DNA of 7,176 bases from Streptosporangiaceae bacterium. Lineage in GTDB: Bacteria; Actinomycetota; Actinomycetes; Streptosporangiales; Streptosporangiaceae. The DNA lies in assembly GCA_030052355.1 (NCBI GenBank), contig JASIGS010000302.1, forward strand, positions 1-7,176. The letters run 5' to 3'. This document shows, in pieces, positions 1 through 5,526 of the stretch. The stretch's first letter is position 1. Each line of letters begins with the position of its first letter. The notes under the pieces are model-generated. The model was not told where the DNA came from. It saw nothing but the letters and a program-made list of their open reading frames with translations, and did no database searches. The translations under genes and the position numbers were made by a program.

Positions 1-1258
1 CGCTGTTCATGATCCCTGCCGCGTTCGGCGCCGAGAACAGGCCCATGCCGGCGCCAGCCACGAAGATCAGCGCGGCGAATTCCGGGTAGGCGAAGTCGGT
101 CGGGATCAGCAGCAGGCCGCCGAACGCCAGCGCGGACACCAGCAGGCCGCCGGACGCGAACGCCCTGGCGCCGTGCCTGTCGGACAGCCAGCCCGACACC
201 GGGCCCGAGGACACGAAGCCTACGGTGAGGGCCAGCAGGTAGATGCCCGCCCACAGCGGCGTCTCCTTGAACGCGTAACCGTGCAGCGGCAACCAGATCC
301 CCTGCAGCCAGATGATCAGCATGAACTGCAGCCCGCCGCGCGCGATCGAGGCGAGCAGCGTCGCGCTGATCCCCGCGCCGAACGCCCGGATCTTCATCAG
401 TCGCAGGTCGAACATCGGCGAGGCGACGTGCAGCTCGATGATGCAGAACACGATGAGCACGGCGACGCCGCCGATGATCCCGGTTAGGACCACCGGGCTC
501 GTCCAGCCCATGGAGTGGCCGCCGTAGGGGAGCAGGCCGTAGGTGATGCCGACCAGCAGCCCGATCAGCCCGACCGCGAAGGTCAGGTTACCCACCCAGT
601 CGATCTTGGCAGGGGTGCGGATGCCGATCTCGCGCAGGCTGAGGTAGGACCAGATGGTGCCGCCGATGCCGATCGGGACCGAGACGATGAAAACGAGGCG
701 CCAGTCGACGGCAGCGAGCAGCCCGCCCAGTATCAGCCCGATGAACTGACCGGAGATGCCGGCCACCTGGTTGATGCCCATCGCGGTGCCACGCTGGTCG
801 GCCGGGAACGCGTCGGTGAGGATGGCCGGGGCGTTGGCCATCAGCATCGCGCCGCCGACCGCCTGGATCACCCTGAAGCCGATGAGCCACAGCGCCCCAG
901 ACGGGCCCTTGAACGGGTCAAAAGGCAGGAAGAGTGCGCCGAGGCCGAAGACAGCGAACCCGACGTTGTACATCCTGACCCGGCCGTAGATGTCGCCGAG
1001 GCGGCCGAGGGTGACCACGAGCACGGCGGACACGACCAGGTAGCCCATGAGCATCCAGAGCAGGTAGCTCGTGTTTCCCGCGGTGAGCGGGTTGAGCTTT
1101 ATGCCGCGGAAGATCGCCGGCAGCGAGATGATCACGATCGACGCGTTCACCGTCGCTGCAAGCATGCCGAGGGTCGTGTTGGACAGGGCGATCCACTTGT
1201 AGTTCGCGCCGCGAAGACCCCGCCCTGGTGTCCGCTCGATGGAGGTGGTCTCGCCCAC
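1..1258 (-). CDS. DHA2-family MFS drug/solute transporter (C-terminus off the left edge)
   Basis: A continuous minus-strand frame encodes 419 residues of a hydrophobic integral membrane protein without reaching a stop, so the C-terminus lies outside the window. The GTG start at 1258 is chosen because AAGAGGAG sits 7 nt upstream. About twelve membrane spans are visible. MFS motif A, with core GRLGDIYGR, lies at about residues 85-93, and a second copy, GWLSDRHG, at about 356-363 in the mid-protein loop. A motif-C-like stretch lies at about 167-179. This pattern fits 14-span DHA2 (EmrB/QacA-type) proton-driven exporters, which are usually about 480-550 residues. The motif-C Pro expected in GxxxGPxxGG is Leu here, in GQFIGLILGG. 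The substrate cannot be told. The gene is transcribed divergently from the DUF1707 gene, with no regulator gene beside it in the window. Family call is confident; substrate and physiological role are unknown. Confidence 0.93.
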   Translation of the reverse strand, partial: MGETTSIERTPGRGLRGANYKWIALSNTTLGMLAATVNASIVIISLPAIFRGIKLNPLTAGNTSYLLWMLMGYLVVSAVLVVTLGRLGDIYGRVRMYNVGFAVFGLGALFLPFDPFKGPSGALWLIGFRVIQAVGGAMLMANAPAILTDAFPADQRGTAMGINQVAGISGQFIGLILGGLLAAVDWRLVFIVSVPIGIGGTIWSYLSLREIGIRTPAKIDWVGNLTFAVGLIGLLVGITYGLLPYGGHSMGWTSPVVLTGIIGGVAVLIVFCIIELHVASPMFDLRLMKIRAFGAGISATLLASIARGGLQFMLIIWLQGIWLPLHGYAFKETPLWAGIYLLALTVGFVSSGPVSGWLSDRHGARAFASGGLLVSALAFGGLLLIPTDFAYPEFAALIFVAGAGMGLFSAPNAAGIMNS

Positions 1259-1265
1259 CAGCCGG

Positions 1266-1273
1266 CTCCTCTT
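1266..1273 (-). promoter_or_regulatory. Shine-Dalgarno site of the MFS gene
   Basis: The minus strand reads AAGAGGAG, ending 7 nt before the GTG at 1258. This good match to the 16S rRNA anti-SD sequence fixes the start. The only in-frame alternative I see upstream is a TTG about 36 nt away, without such a site. Confidence 0.7.
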
Positions 1274-1301
1274 GGTCGTCTGCTGGATGCTTGCTACGAC
1301 C

Positions 1302-1307
1302 AAAGTA
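1302..1307 (-). promoter_or_regulatory. Candidate -10 box for the MFS gene
   Basis: The minus strand reads TACTTT, a TAnnnT-type -10 box, about 44 nt upstream of the GTG start. No convincing -35 hexamer lies 16-19 bp further upstream, where an inverted repeat sits instead. The assignment rests on the hexamer and its position only. Confidence 0.3.
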
Positions 1308-1322
1308 ACAGGGACGCCGGCG

Positions 1323-1342
1323 GCCAGTGCCTGGCCACTGGC
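1323..1342. repeat. Inverted repeat upstream of the MFS gene, possible operator
   Basis: GCCAGTG at 1323-1329 is perfectly complementary to CACTGGC at 1336-1342, with a 6-nt spacer. The 20-bp dyad lies about 65-85 bp upstream of the transporter start and covers the expected -35 region of the candidate TACTTT promoter. A dimeric repressor site (TetR, MarR or PadR type, often seen with efflux pumps) is a reasonable inference. A 7-bp dyad can also arise by chance in GC-rich DNA. Confidence 0.35.
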
Positions 1343-1473
1343 GGGCTCGTTCCGCGGCAAGACCACGACCTGCCGCGGGCTGCGGCCGAGATCATCGGAT
1401 TGCAGTGGACCGACGCGGACAAAGGCGGTCGTAGCTTGCCACGCTGGACCAGGCCAGATGGGGGACGTCGCGG

Positions 1474-1485
1474 TATCGTCAGGGT
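1474..1485 (+). promoter_or_regulatory. Leaderless-type -10 box for the DUF1707 gene
   Basis: TATCGT at 1474-1479 (TAnnnT) is followed by six bases and then the GTG start at 1486. In actinobacteria, a TAnnnT box ending 6-7 nt before an ATG/GTG is the usual mark of a leaderless transcript that starts at the first base of the start codon. No good Shine-Dalgarno sequence precedes this GTG, which agrees. I see no standard -35 box. A weak alternative reading is an ECF-like pair, GGACC at 1446-1450 and CGTC at 1466-1469, spaced 15 bp. Confidence 0.5.
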
Positions 1486-2079
1486 GTGACATACCGCCAG
1501 GCGCCGCGCGATCTGCGTGCGTCTGATTCCGACCGGGACCGCGTGATCGCGCTGCTCAGCGACGCCGCGGCTGACGGCCGGCTGACCGCGGGCGAGCACT
1601 CCGAGAGGGTCGACCGCGCGTATGCTGCCCGCACCCTGGGTGAACTGGCGGTGCTGACCGAGGACCTGGCCGGGCCCGAGGCTCAGCCGATCCGGCTAGA
1701 CCATCGAAGGCCCGTCACGGGCGTCTTCACCAGCGACCGCCGCGACGGTCACTGGGTGGTCCCGGCCAGCTTCCCGGCGCTCGCCGTGTTCGGCGAGGCC
1801 ACACTTGACTTCCGCGAGGCACTGCTGCAGAGCACCAGGACGACCATCTATGCCACGGTCGTCTTCGGCACCTTGCACCTGTCGGTTCCCGAGGGCGTCG
1901 CGGTCGAGATCGACGGCACGTCCATGCTCACTCGAAAGATCAACCGATCGCCGCGGCAGCGCAGCCCTTCCGACCCGGTGATCGAGGTGCGAGCGGTTGG
2001 GGTAGGCGGCACGATCCGGGTCAGCTCGCCGAAGAAGTCCCGCTGGCTCGGCGGCAGGCGGAACGGGCTGCCCCGCTAG
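1486..2079 (+). CDS. DUF1707 protein with LiaF-like C-terminal domain
   Basis: This encodes 197 residues from a GTG start. Residues about 8-62 match the DUF1707 pattern (SHOCT-like), beginning RASDSDRDRV and continuing with the 'GRL..GE..ERVDRAYAARTLGELA' signature that is common at the N-terminus of small actinobacterial proteins. Residues about 79-182 form a beta-rich segment resembling the LiaF C-terminal / 'cell wall-active antibiotics response' domain. Landmarks are VFTSDRRDGHWVVP, AVFGEATLDFREA, VVFGTLHLSVPEGV and a terminal strand GGTIRVS. The C-terminus is Arg/Lys-rich. No membrane span or signal peptide is visible, so it is probably cytoplasmic or peripheral to the membrane. LiaF in Firmicutes restrains an envelope-stress two-component system. 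Whether this protein senses envelope stress is unknown, and no kinase or regulator partner is adjacent. The gene stands alone on the plus strand, divergent from the transporter and convergent with the kinase-like gene. Confidence 0.88.
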   Translation: MTYRQAPRDLRASDSDRDRVIALLSDAAADGRLTAGEHSERVDRAYAARTLGELAVLTEDLAGPEAQPIRLDHRRPVTGVFTSDRRDGHWVVPASFPALAVFGEATLDFREALLQSTRTTIYATVVFGTLHLSVPEGVAVEIDGTSMLTRKINRSPRQRSPSDPVIEVRAVGVGGTIRVSSPKKSRWLGGRRNGLPR

Positions 2080-2095
2080 GCCAGGGCATGTCGAA

Positions 2096-2113
2096 GCCCA
2101 CTGAACCGTGGGC
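2096..2113. terminator. Hairpin between convergent genes, possible bidirectional terminator
   Basis: GCCCAC (2096-2101), a 6-nt loop and GTGGGC (2108-2113) make a perfect 6-bp stem. It lies in the 36-bp gap between the ends of the DUF1707 gene (2079) and the kinase-like gene (2116). It has no T-run on either side, so it is not a classical intrinsic terminator. U-less hairpins are common at actinobacterial gene ends, and the convergent position supports the reading. Confidence 0.4.
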
Positions 2114-2115
2114 AC

Positions 2116-2682
2116 TCAACGTCCAGACCTCGTGCTCGGTTCGGGTATCTCCGCGACGTAAGACAGCACACGGCGGAGGTTGTCCTCCAGCGGCGCCATG
2201 GCGTCGACGACGAGCCGGTCGACGGTCAGCGGCGGGAACTCGGCGCGCATCCGCTCGACATGATCCCACCCGACCTCGTGCCAGCCGGGAATGGCACGAA
2301 CTCGACTCTCGATCCGCGCACGGTGGACAGCCTGATCGGAGCAAATGCACTCGATCAGGGACAACCGCGCTGCGAAGCTCTCCGCAGTCTGCTGCCACAG
2401 TACGAACTGGCTGTCGCTCACGATGTCTTCAACGATGGCGCTTTGATCAAGCATCAGCTGCCTGATAACCAGCGTTCGCAGCAGCCCGAACCACGCGGCC
2501 AGATACTCTGACCGGTCCAGCTTGCCCAGCGCCGCATGCGCAGGCTTGAGCCCTCCCATGAGCCAGTCGCCTGAGAATGCCGGAGCCCTGAGCGCCCGCG
2601 CCACGGCCTCGGCTAGCGTCGACTTGCCGGTGCCAGGCAAGCCAGCAAAGACGATCACCTGGGGCCGTGCGGCGGCATCCAC
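2116..2682 (-). CDS. P-loop NTPase, AAA_33/zeta-toxin-like kinase of unknown substrate
   Basis: This encodes 188 residues from a GTG start. A textbook Walker A motif, GLPGTGKST, lies at residues 14-22 after a hydrophobic strand. A Walker-B-like strand ending in acidic residues (AIVEDIVSD) lies at 82-90. An Arg-rich lid-like segment, HRARIESRVR, at about 120-129 follows the strand LIECICSD. The size and order fit the P-loop kinase group that includes AAA_33, chloramphenicol phosphotransferase-like and zeta-toxin-like proteins. These transfer phosphate from ATP to small molecules, nucleotides or sugars. I cannot name the substrate. The gene starts 7 nt after the glpX stop with no clear ribosome-binding site, so translation is probably coupled to glpX. 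In residues of the middle part (complement of 2281-2460), 17 of 60 codons end in A or T, against 6 of 59 in a comparable stretch of glpX. This suggests later acquisition. No antitoxin-like partner is next to it. Confidence 0.8.
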   Translation of the reverse strand: MDAAARPQVIVFAGLPGTGKSTLAEAVARALRAPAFSGDWLMGGLKPAHAALGKLDRSEYLAAWFGLLRTLVIRQLMLDQSAIVEDIVSDSQFVLWQQTAESFAARLSLIECICSDQAVHRARIESRVRAIPGWHEVGWDHVERMRAEFPPLTVDRLVVDAMAPLEDNLRRVLSYVAEIPEPSTRSGR

Positions 2683-2689
2683 GGCAGGG

Positions 2690-3772
2690 CTAGTGCGGTC
2701 CGTCGAAGTCCACCGAGCTATAGGCGCTCAGCTTCCACAACTGGTGCTCGCTGTAGATGTTGCGTACCGTGCCGGACCGCGCGCGCATGACCAGGGAATG
2801 GGTGGTCGCTCCGCCTGACCGGTACCTCACACCGGTCAGCAGATCTCCGTCGGTGATCCCGGTGGCCGCGAAGAAGGCGTCGTCCGAGGCGACAAGGTCA
2901 TCGGTGGTGAGAACACGGCTGAGGTCATGCCCCGCGTCGATGGCCCTGGCCCGCTCGGCGTCGTCGCGCGGAGCGAGCTTGCCGAGGAGAATCCCGCCCA
3001 GGCACTTGATGGCGCACGCCGCGATGATCCCCTCTGGGGTCCCCCCGATGCCGAGCAGCAGGTCGATGCCTGTTCCGTCGCGCGCCGCCAAGATCGCGCC
3101 GGCCACGTCACCGTCGGTCAGCAGCTTGATCCTCGCCCCGGCGTCGCGTACCTCACGGATCAGCTCGGCGTGCCGCGGGCGGTCCAGCATCACGACGGTC
3201 ACGTCCGACGGCGAGCAGCGCTTCGCCTTGGCCACGGCGGCGATATTCGCGGCTGGCGGCGCCTCAATGTCCACGGCATCGGCCGCATCAGGGCCGGCGA
3301 CGAGCTTGGACATGTAGTACACGGCTGACGGATCGTACATCGACCCACGCGAGCTGACCGCTATGACCGATATCGCGTTGGGCATGCCGTTCGCCGTCAG
3401 CCGCGTCCCGTCGATCGGGTCGACGGCGACGTCGCACAGCGCACCTGTCCCGTCGCCGACCTGCTCGCCGTTGTACAGCATCGGCGCGTGGTCCTTCTCG
3501 CCCTCACCGATCACTACCACGCCGTCCATCGACACCGTGTTGATGAGCTGGCGCATGGCGTTGACCGCCGCCCCGTCGGCGCCGTTCTTGTTCCCCCGGC
3601 CAACCCAGCGCGCGGACGCCATCGCGCCGGCCTCGGTGACCCTGACCAGTTCGAGCGCGAGGTTCCGGTCCGGAGCGTGCCGGCCTGGCTCGGGCATTAC
3701 GGGGCCGCTCGCGTGGCTCATTTCGGCCGGGATGCCCGGCCCGCCGGACACGCCCTCTTCGCGCATGGCCAC
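2690..3772 (-). CDS. glpX: Class II fructose-1,6-bisphosphatase GlpX
   Basis: This enzyme hydrolyses fructose 1,6-bisphosphate to fructose 6-phosphate and phosphate, a committed step of gluconeogenesis, in the cytoplasm with divalent metal. The 360 residues align along their length with actinobacterial GlpX as I know it. Landmarks are [13 protein letters not shown] (58-70), VVIGEGEKD (86-94), the phosphatase signature [10 protein letters not shown] (114-123), [11 protein letters not shown] (215-225), [14 protein letters not shown] (241-254) and a C-terminal [17 protein letters not shown] segment. By comparison with E. coli GlpX, likely metal ligands include Asp66, a Glu in IGEGE, the Asp pair of DPID and Glu247. 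The first ~34 residues are variable in this family. The GTG at 3772 and an ATG at 3766 share the GGAAGG site, 4 and 10 nt away respectively, so the exact start is uncertain by two residues, and ATGs further in are possible. It lies 52 bp downstream of the lipoprotein gene and is followed closely by the kinase-like gene. Confidence 0.97.
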   Translation of the reverse strand: MAMREEGVSGGPGIPAEMSHASGPVMPEPGRHAPDRNLALELVRVTEAGAMASARWVGRGNKNGADGAAVNAMRQLINTVSMDGVVVIGEGEKDHAPMLYNGEQVGDGTGALCDVAVDPIDGTRLTANGMPNAISVIAVSSRGSMYDPSAVYYMSKLVAGPDAADAVDIEAPPAANIAAVAKAKRCSPSDVTVVMLDRPRHAELIREVRDAGARIKLLTDGDVAGAILAARDGTGIDLLLGIGGTPEGIIAACAIKCLGGILLGKLAPRDDAERARAIDAGHDLSRVLTTDDLVASDDAFFAATGITDGDLLTGVRYRSGGATTHSLVMRARSGTVRNIYSEHQLWKLSAYSSVDFDGPH

Positions 3773-3801
3773 AGCACCTTCCGTCGGTGGTCTATGGCCG
3801 A

Positions 3802-3807
3802 ATCTTA
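3802..3807 (-). promoter_or_regulatory. Weak candidate -10 box for glpX
   Basis: The minus strand reads TAAGAT in the 52-bp gap between the lipoprotein gene and glpX, giving a possible leader of roughly 20-25 nt. The -35 position (about 3825-3830 on the minus strand, GGCTAA) is poor. glpX may instead be transcribed only from upstream. Confidence 0.25.
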
Positions 3808-3824
3808 CGTAGCAAGCTCAGCGG

Positions 3825-5078
3825 TTAGCCTGCCGAGTACTGGACCTGCCAGGTCCGGCCGTCGTTAGCGGTGTAAACGATTCTGGGATAGGAACGCGGG
3901 TTCACGGGATTGCTGTAGTTCGTCAGCACGCCGACCATCCAGCCGGTCGAATCGGAGACAAAGCTCGCGCCGTAGGCCTGCGTAATGCCGCCCGCGTTGC
4001 CCTCGTGCTTCAGCGTGGTCAGCGTGTTACCTGCTGCTATCGCGAGGGCCCAGGGCGCGGTGCCCGGGCCGCACGCCGGGCAGTAGTCGACGTAGACGGC
4101 CATTGCCGGGCTGATCGCGGACAGCGTCCCGTAGTAGGAGCCCGGCGAGTTCGCCGGCGCCGTGATGCCTGGATGCGGGAAGTACTGCTCGGCGAAGATC
4201 GCCGCCGCGCCGCCCGGTCCCGCACGGTAGCCGATGTGCGGCTCCTGGCTCATCGCCGCGCCGGACCCGACGTCCAGCCCCCAGGCCGAGTTCGGCCCGG
4301 CGCACTGCACTTCCATCGTGAACGGGTAACCGACGTCGCTGCGGCCAGGTGGCTTGGCCGCCAGCGTCCAGCTCTGCCCACCGTCGGTGCTGCGGTACAG
4401 ACCGCCCCCGGCTCCGAGCCAGCCGTCGCGGCTGTTGGCGAAGCAGACGCTCTGCGGGTCGGGCGGCGCGGCCAGCTGGCGCCACGTCCGGCCGCCGTTG
4501 GTGCTGGACAGCAACTCGCCACCCGATGTCGGCGCGAGGGCCTTCGTCAGCTCGGGGCCCCCGCCGGCGATGGCGAAGCCCAGCTGCGCAGACACGAAGT
4601 GGACAGAACGGATGACCGGGCACGGCTCGGGCAGTGCTGTCCAGTGCTGTCCGCCGTCGGAGGTGGTCAGCAGGTCGTCCGCGCCGACGGCCCAGCCCAC
4701 CGTGTTCCCGATGAAGTCAGCGGAGACCAGGTTCAGGCCGCCGCTGTCCTGCACGGTCCAGTGCCGTCCGGCGTCCGTGGTGGCCAGGATCTGGCGCGTA
4801 CCCACGACCCAGCCGTTGCTGCCCGACACGAACTGCACGTCTGTCAGGGCACCGGGGCCGAATCCGGTTGAGATCGATTGCGCGGCGTTCGCTCCGCAGT
4901 GCGCCGCCGTCTGTTGTGCGGGACTAGCGCTGGGCGACGGCGCAGTGCCAGTCGCGTGCGTCGTCGGCGTAGCGGAAGGCGTGTGAATGGCGGCGGGTGC
5001 GGTAACGCTCCCGCAGCCGGTCAGGACACCGACGCCCAGGAGCGCCGGCACCGAAAGTGCCGCTGGTAGTCGTCGCAT
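3825..5078 (-). CDS. Secreted lipoprotein with Asp-box (BNR/YCF48-like) beta-propeller
   Basis: This encodes 417 residues from ATG 5078. The N-terminus is a compact lipoprotein signal: two Arg, a hydrophobic core and the lipobox LTGC at 19-22, so Cys22 is the predicted lipidated residue on the outer face of the membrane. A Ser/Thr/Pro/Ala linker fills about 23-57. The rest carries at least five Asp-box motifs: ATTDAGRHW (99-107), TTSDGGQHW (138-146), SSTNGGRTW (191-199), RSTDGGQSW (229-237) and YTANDGRTW (402-410). Each of the repeats is paired with a strand such as VQFVSGSNGWVVG or ASFVSDSTGWMVG. This is the pattern of sialidase-like/YCF48 (HCF136-like) beta-propellers. Asp boxes are structural, so no enzyme activity follows from them. 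An in-frame GTG at 5114 would add 12 residues, but it lies inside a hairpin and lengthens the signal unnaturally. The gene sits between xseB (60 bp upstream) and glpX. Its ligand or partner is unknown. A role as an extracytoplasmic binding or assembly protein is inference. Confidence 0.88.
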   Translation of the reverse strand: MRRLPAALSVPALLGVGVLTGCGSVTAPAAIHTPSATPTTHATGTAPSPSASPAQQTAAHCGANAAQSISTGFGPGALTDVQFVSGSNGWVVGTRQILATTDAGRHWTVQDSGGLNLVSADFIGNTVGWAVGADDLLTTSDGGQHWTALPEPCPVIRSVHFVSAQLGFAIAGGGPELTKALAPTSGGELLSSTNGGRTWRQLAAPPDPQSVCFANSRDGWLGAGGGLYRSTDGGQSWTLAAKPPGRSDVGYPFTMEVQCAGPNSAWGLDVGSGAAMSQEPHIGYRAGPGGAAAIFAEQYFPHPGITAPANSPGSYYGTLSAISPAMAVYVDYCPACGPGTAPWALAIAAGNTLTTLKHEGNAGGITQAYGASFVSDSTGWMVGVLTNYSNPVNPRSYPRIVYTANDGRTWQVQYSAG

Positions 5079-5102
5079 GTTGTTAAGACCGTTCCGTGTT
5101 GT

Positions 5103-5119
5103 CCGCGGTTGCACCGCGG
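5103..5119. repeat. GC-rich hairpin between xseB and the lipoprotein gene
   Basis: CCGCGGT (5103-5109) and ACCGCGG (5113-5119) form a perfect 7-bp stem with a 3-nt loop. It lies 20 bp after the xseB stop and 25 bp before the chosen lipoprotein ATG. No U-run follows on the minus strand. It could attenuate transcription between the two genes or protect a processed 3' end. It also makes initiation at the GTG (5114) inside it unlikely. Confidence 0.45.
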
Positions 5120-5138
5120 CTACCGGAGTTCCCCTCAG

Positions 5139-5396
5139 TCAGAACGGCGCGCCGGGCTCAGTTTCATCCTGTTCTCGCCGTGCCATCGCAGATGCGAGCC
5201 TGGCGCGGGCACCCTCGAGCCACTCCTCGCAGACGGCCGCGAGGCGCTCACCGCGCTCCCAGAGCTGCAGGGACTGCTCCAGCGTCAGTCCGCCGGCCTC
5301 GAGCCGCTTGACCAGCTCGATCAGCTCGTCCCTGGCCTGCTCATAGGCCGGGCGCTGCTGCTCGGGCGAGTCGCCGTTCGGCGTGGTCACGTTCAT
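5139..5396 (-). CDS. xseB: Exodeoxyribonuclease VII small subunit XseB
   Basis: This is the small subunit of exonuclease VII, of which several copies assemble with the large subunit XseA to degrade single-stranded DNA from either end into oligonucleotides. The 85 residues match the family in length and pattern. The helical hairpin core spans about residues 18-67, containing YEQARDELIELVKRLEAGG, then a 'LTLEQSLQLWERGERLA' helix and a helix reading EEWLEGARARL. The first 17 residues and the Glu/Gln-rich tail are variable. The ATG at 5396 is the best start, although only a weak AGG lies close upstream. In many bacteria xseB overlaps or abuts xseA, but here 126 bp of non-coding DNA separate them. 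A candidate promoter and dyads lie in that gap, so xseB may be expressed partly on its own. Confidence 0.95.
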   Translation of the reverse strand: MNVTTPNGDSPEQQRPAYEQARDELIELVKRLEAGGLTLEQSLQLWERGERLAAVCEEWLEGARARLASAMARREQDETEPGAPF

Positions 5397-5429
5397 CAGC
5401 CTAGTGCCGCGGTAAAGGCAGACGGCGCC

Positions 5430-5469
5430 GTGAACCGCTACACCGGTTATAGGCGGTATGACGGTTCAC
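5430..5469. repeat. 40-bp inverted repeat in the xseA-xseB gap
   Basis: GTGAACCG (5430-5437) is perfectly complementary to CGGTTCAC (5462-5469). Inside it, ACCG (5442-5445) pairs with CGGT (5454-5457) around an 8-nt loop, giving a two-tier stem with a 4x4 internal loop. On the minus strand a TATAAC (5451-5446) lies in the apical loop region. It could be an RNA hairpin in the xseB leader or a two-half-site operator. No U-run follows, so a simple terminator is less likely. Confidence 0.5.
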
Positions 5470-5486
5470 AGCTCGAGCTGATCAGC
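5469..5486. repeat. Two overlapping perfect palindromes
   Basis: CAGCTCGAGCTG (5469-5480, 12 bp) and GCTGATCAGC (5477-5486, 10 bp) are each perfect palindromes sharing four bases. They directly abut the right arm of the 40-bp inverted repeat. Together they make the middle of the xseA-xseB gap almost continuously self-complementary. Function is unknown; protein binding or mutually exclusive RNA stems are possible. Confidence 0.45.
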
Positions 5487-5497
5487 GGCATTTTGGG

Positions 5498-5526
5498 CTA
5501 TTAGTTCGCTTTGTGCTAAAGGTCAA
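5498..5526 (-). promoter_or_regulatory. Candidate promoter for xseB and downstream genes
   Basis: On the minus strand TTGACC (5526-5521) and TAATAG (5503-5498) are separated by exactly 17 bp. The -35 matches TTGACA in five of six bases and overlaps the xseA stop codon. The -10 is weaker and lacks the final T. The surrounding DNA is richer in A/T than the genes on either side. Transcription would begin near 5491 and give xseB a leader of about 95 nt carrying the inverted repeats. Confidence 0.4.

Noticed and set aside
515..1489. Long plus-strand open frame of 324 codons
   Set aside because: It lies antisense to the MFS transporter and reads as Asp/Arg/Gln/Pro-rich low-complexity protein without any recognisable domain. 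The minus-strand frame shows clear MFS motifs and membrane spans.
2116..2682. Zeta-toxin of a toxin-antitoxin pair
   Set aside because: The P-loop fold is compatible, but no antitoxin-like gene is adjacent: the neighbours are glpX and a convergent DUF1707 gene. A TA assignment is not supported.
2757..3317. Plus-strand open frame of 186 codons opposite glpX
   Set aside because: Ser/Arg/Ala-rich shadow of the highly conserved glpX.
4005..4871. Plus-strand open frame of 288 codons opposite the lipoprotein gene
   Set aside because: No domain or start signal, Arg/Ala/Val-rich shadow composition; the minus-strand frame has a lipobox and Asp-box repeats.
5397..5522. Insertion sequence remnant or attachment site between xseA and xseB
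   Set aside because: No transposase fragment, no flanking direct repeat that I can see, and both neighbouring genes are intact. The inverted repeats are better read as regulatory until a repeat search shows otherwise.
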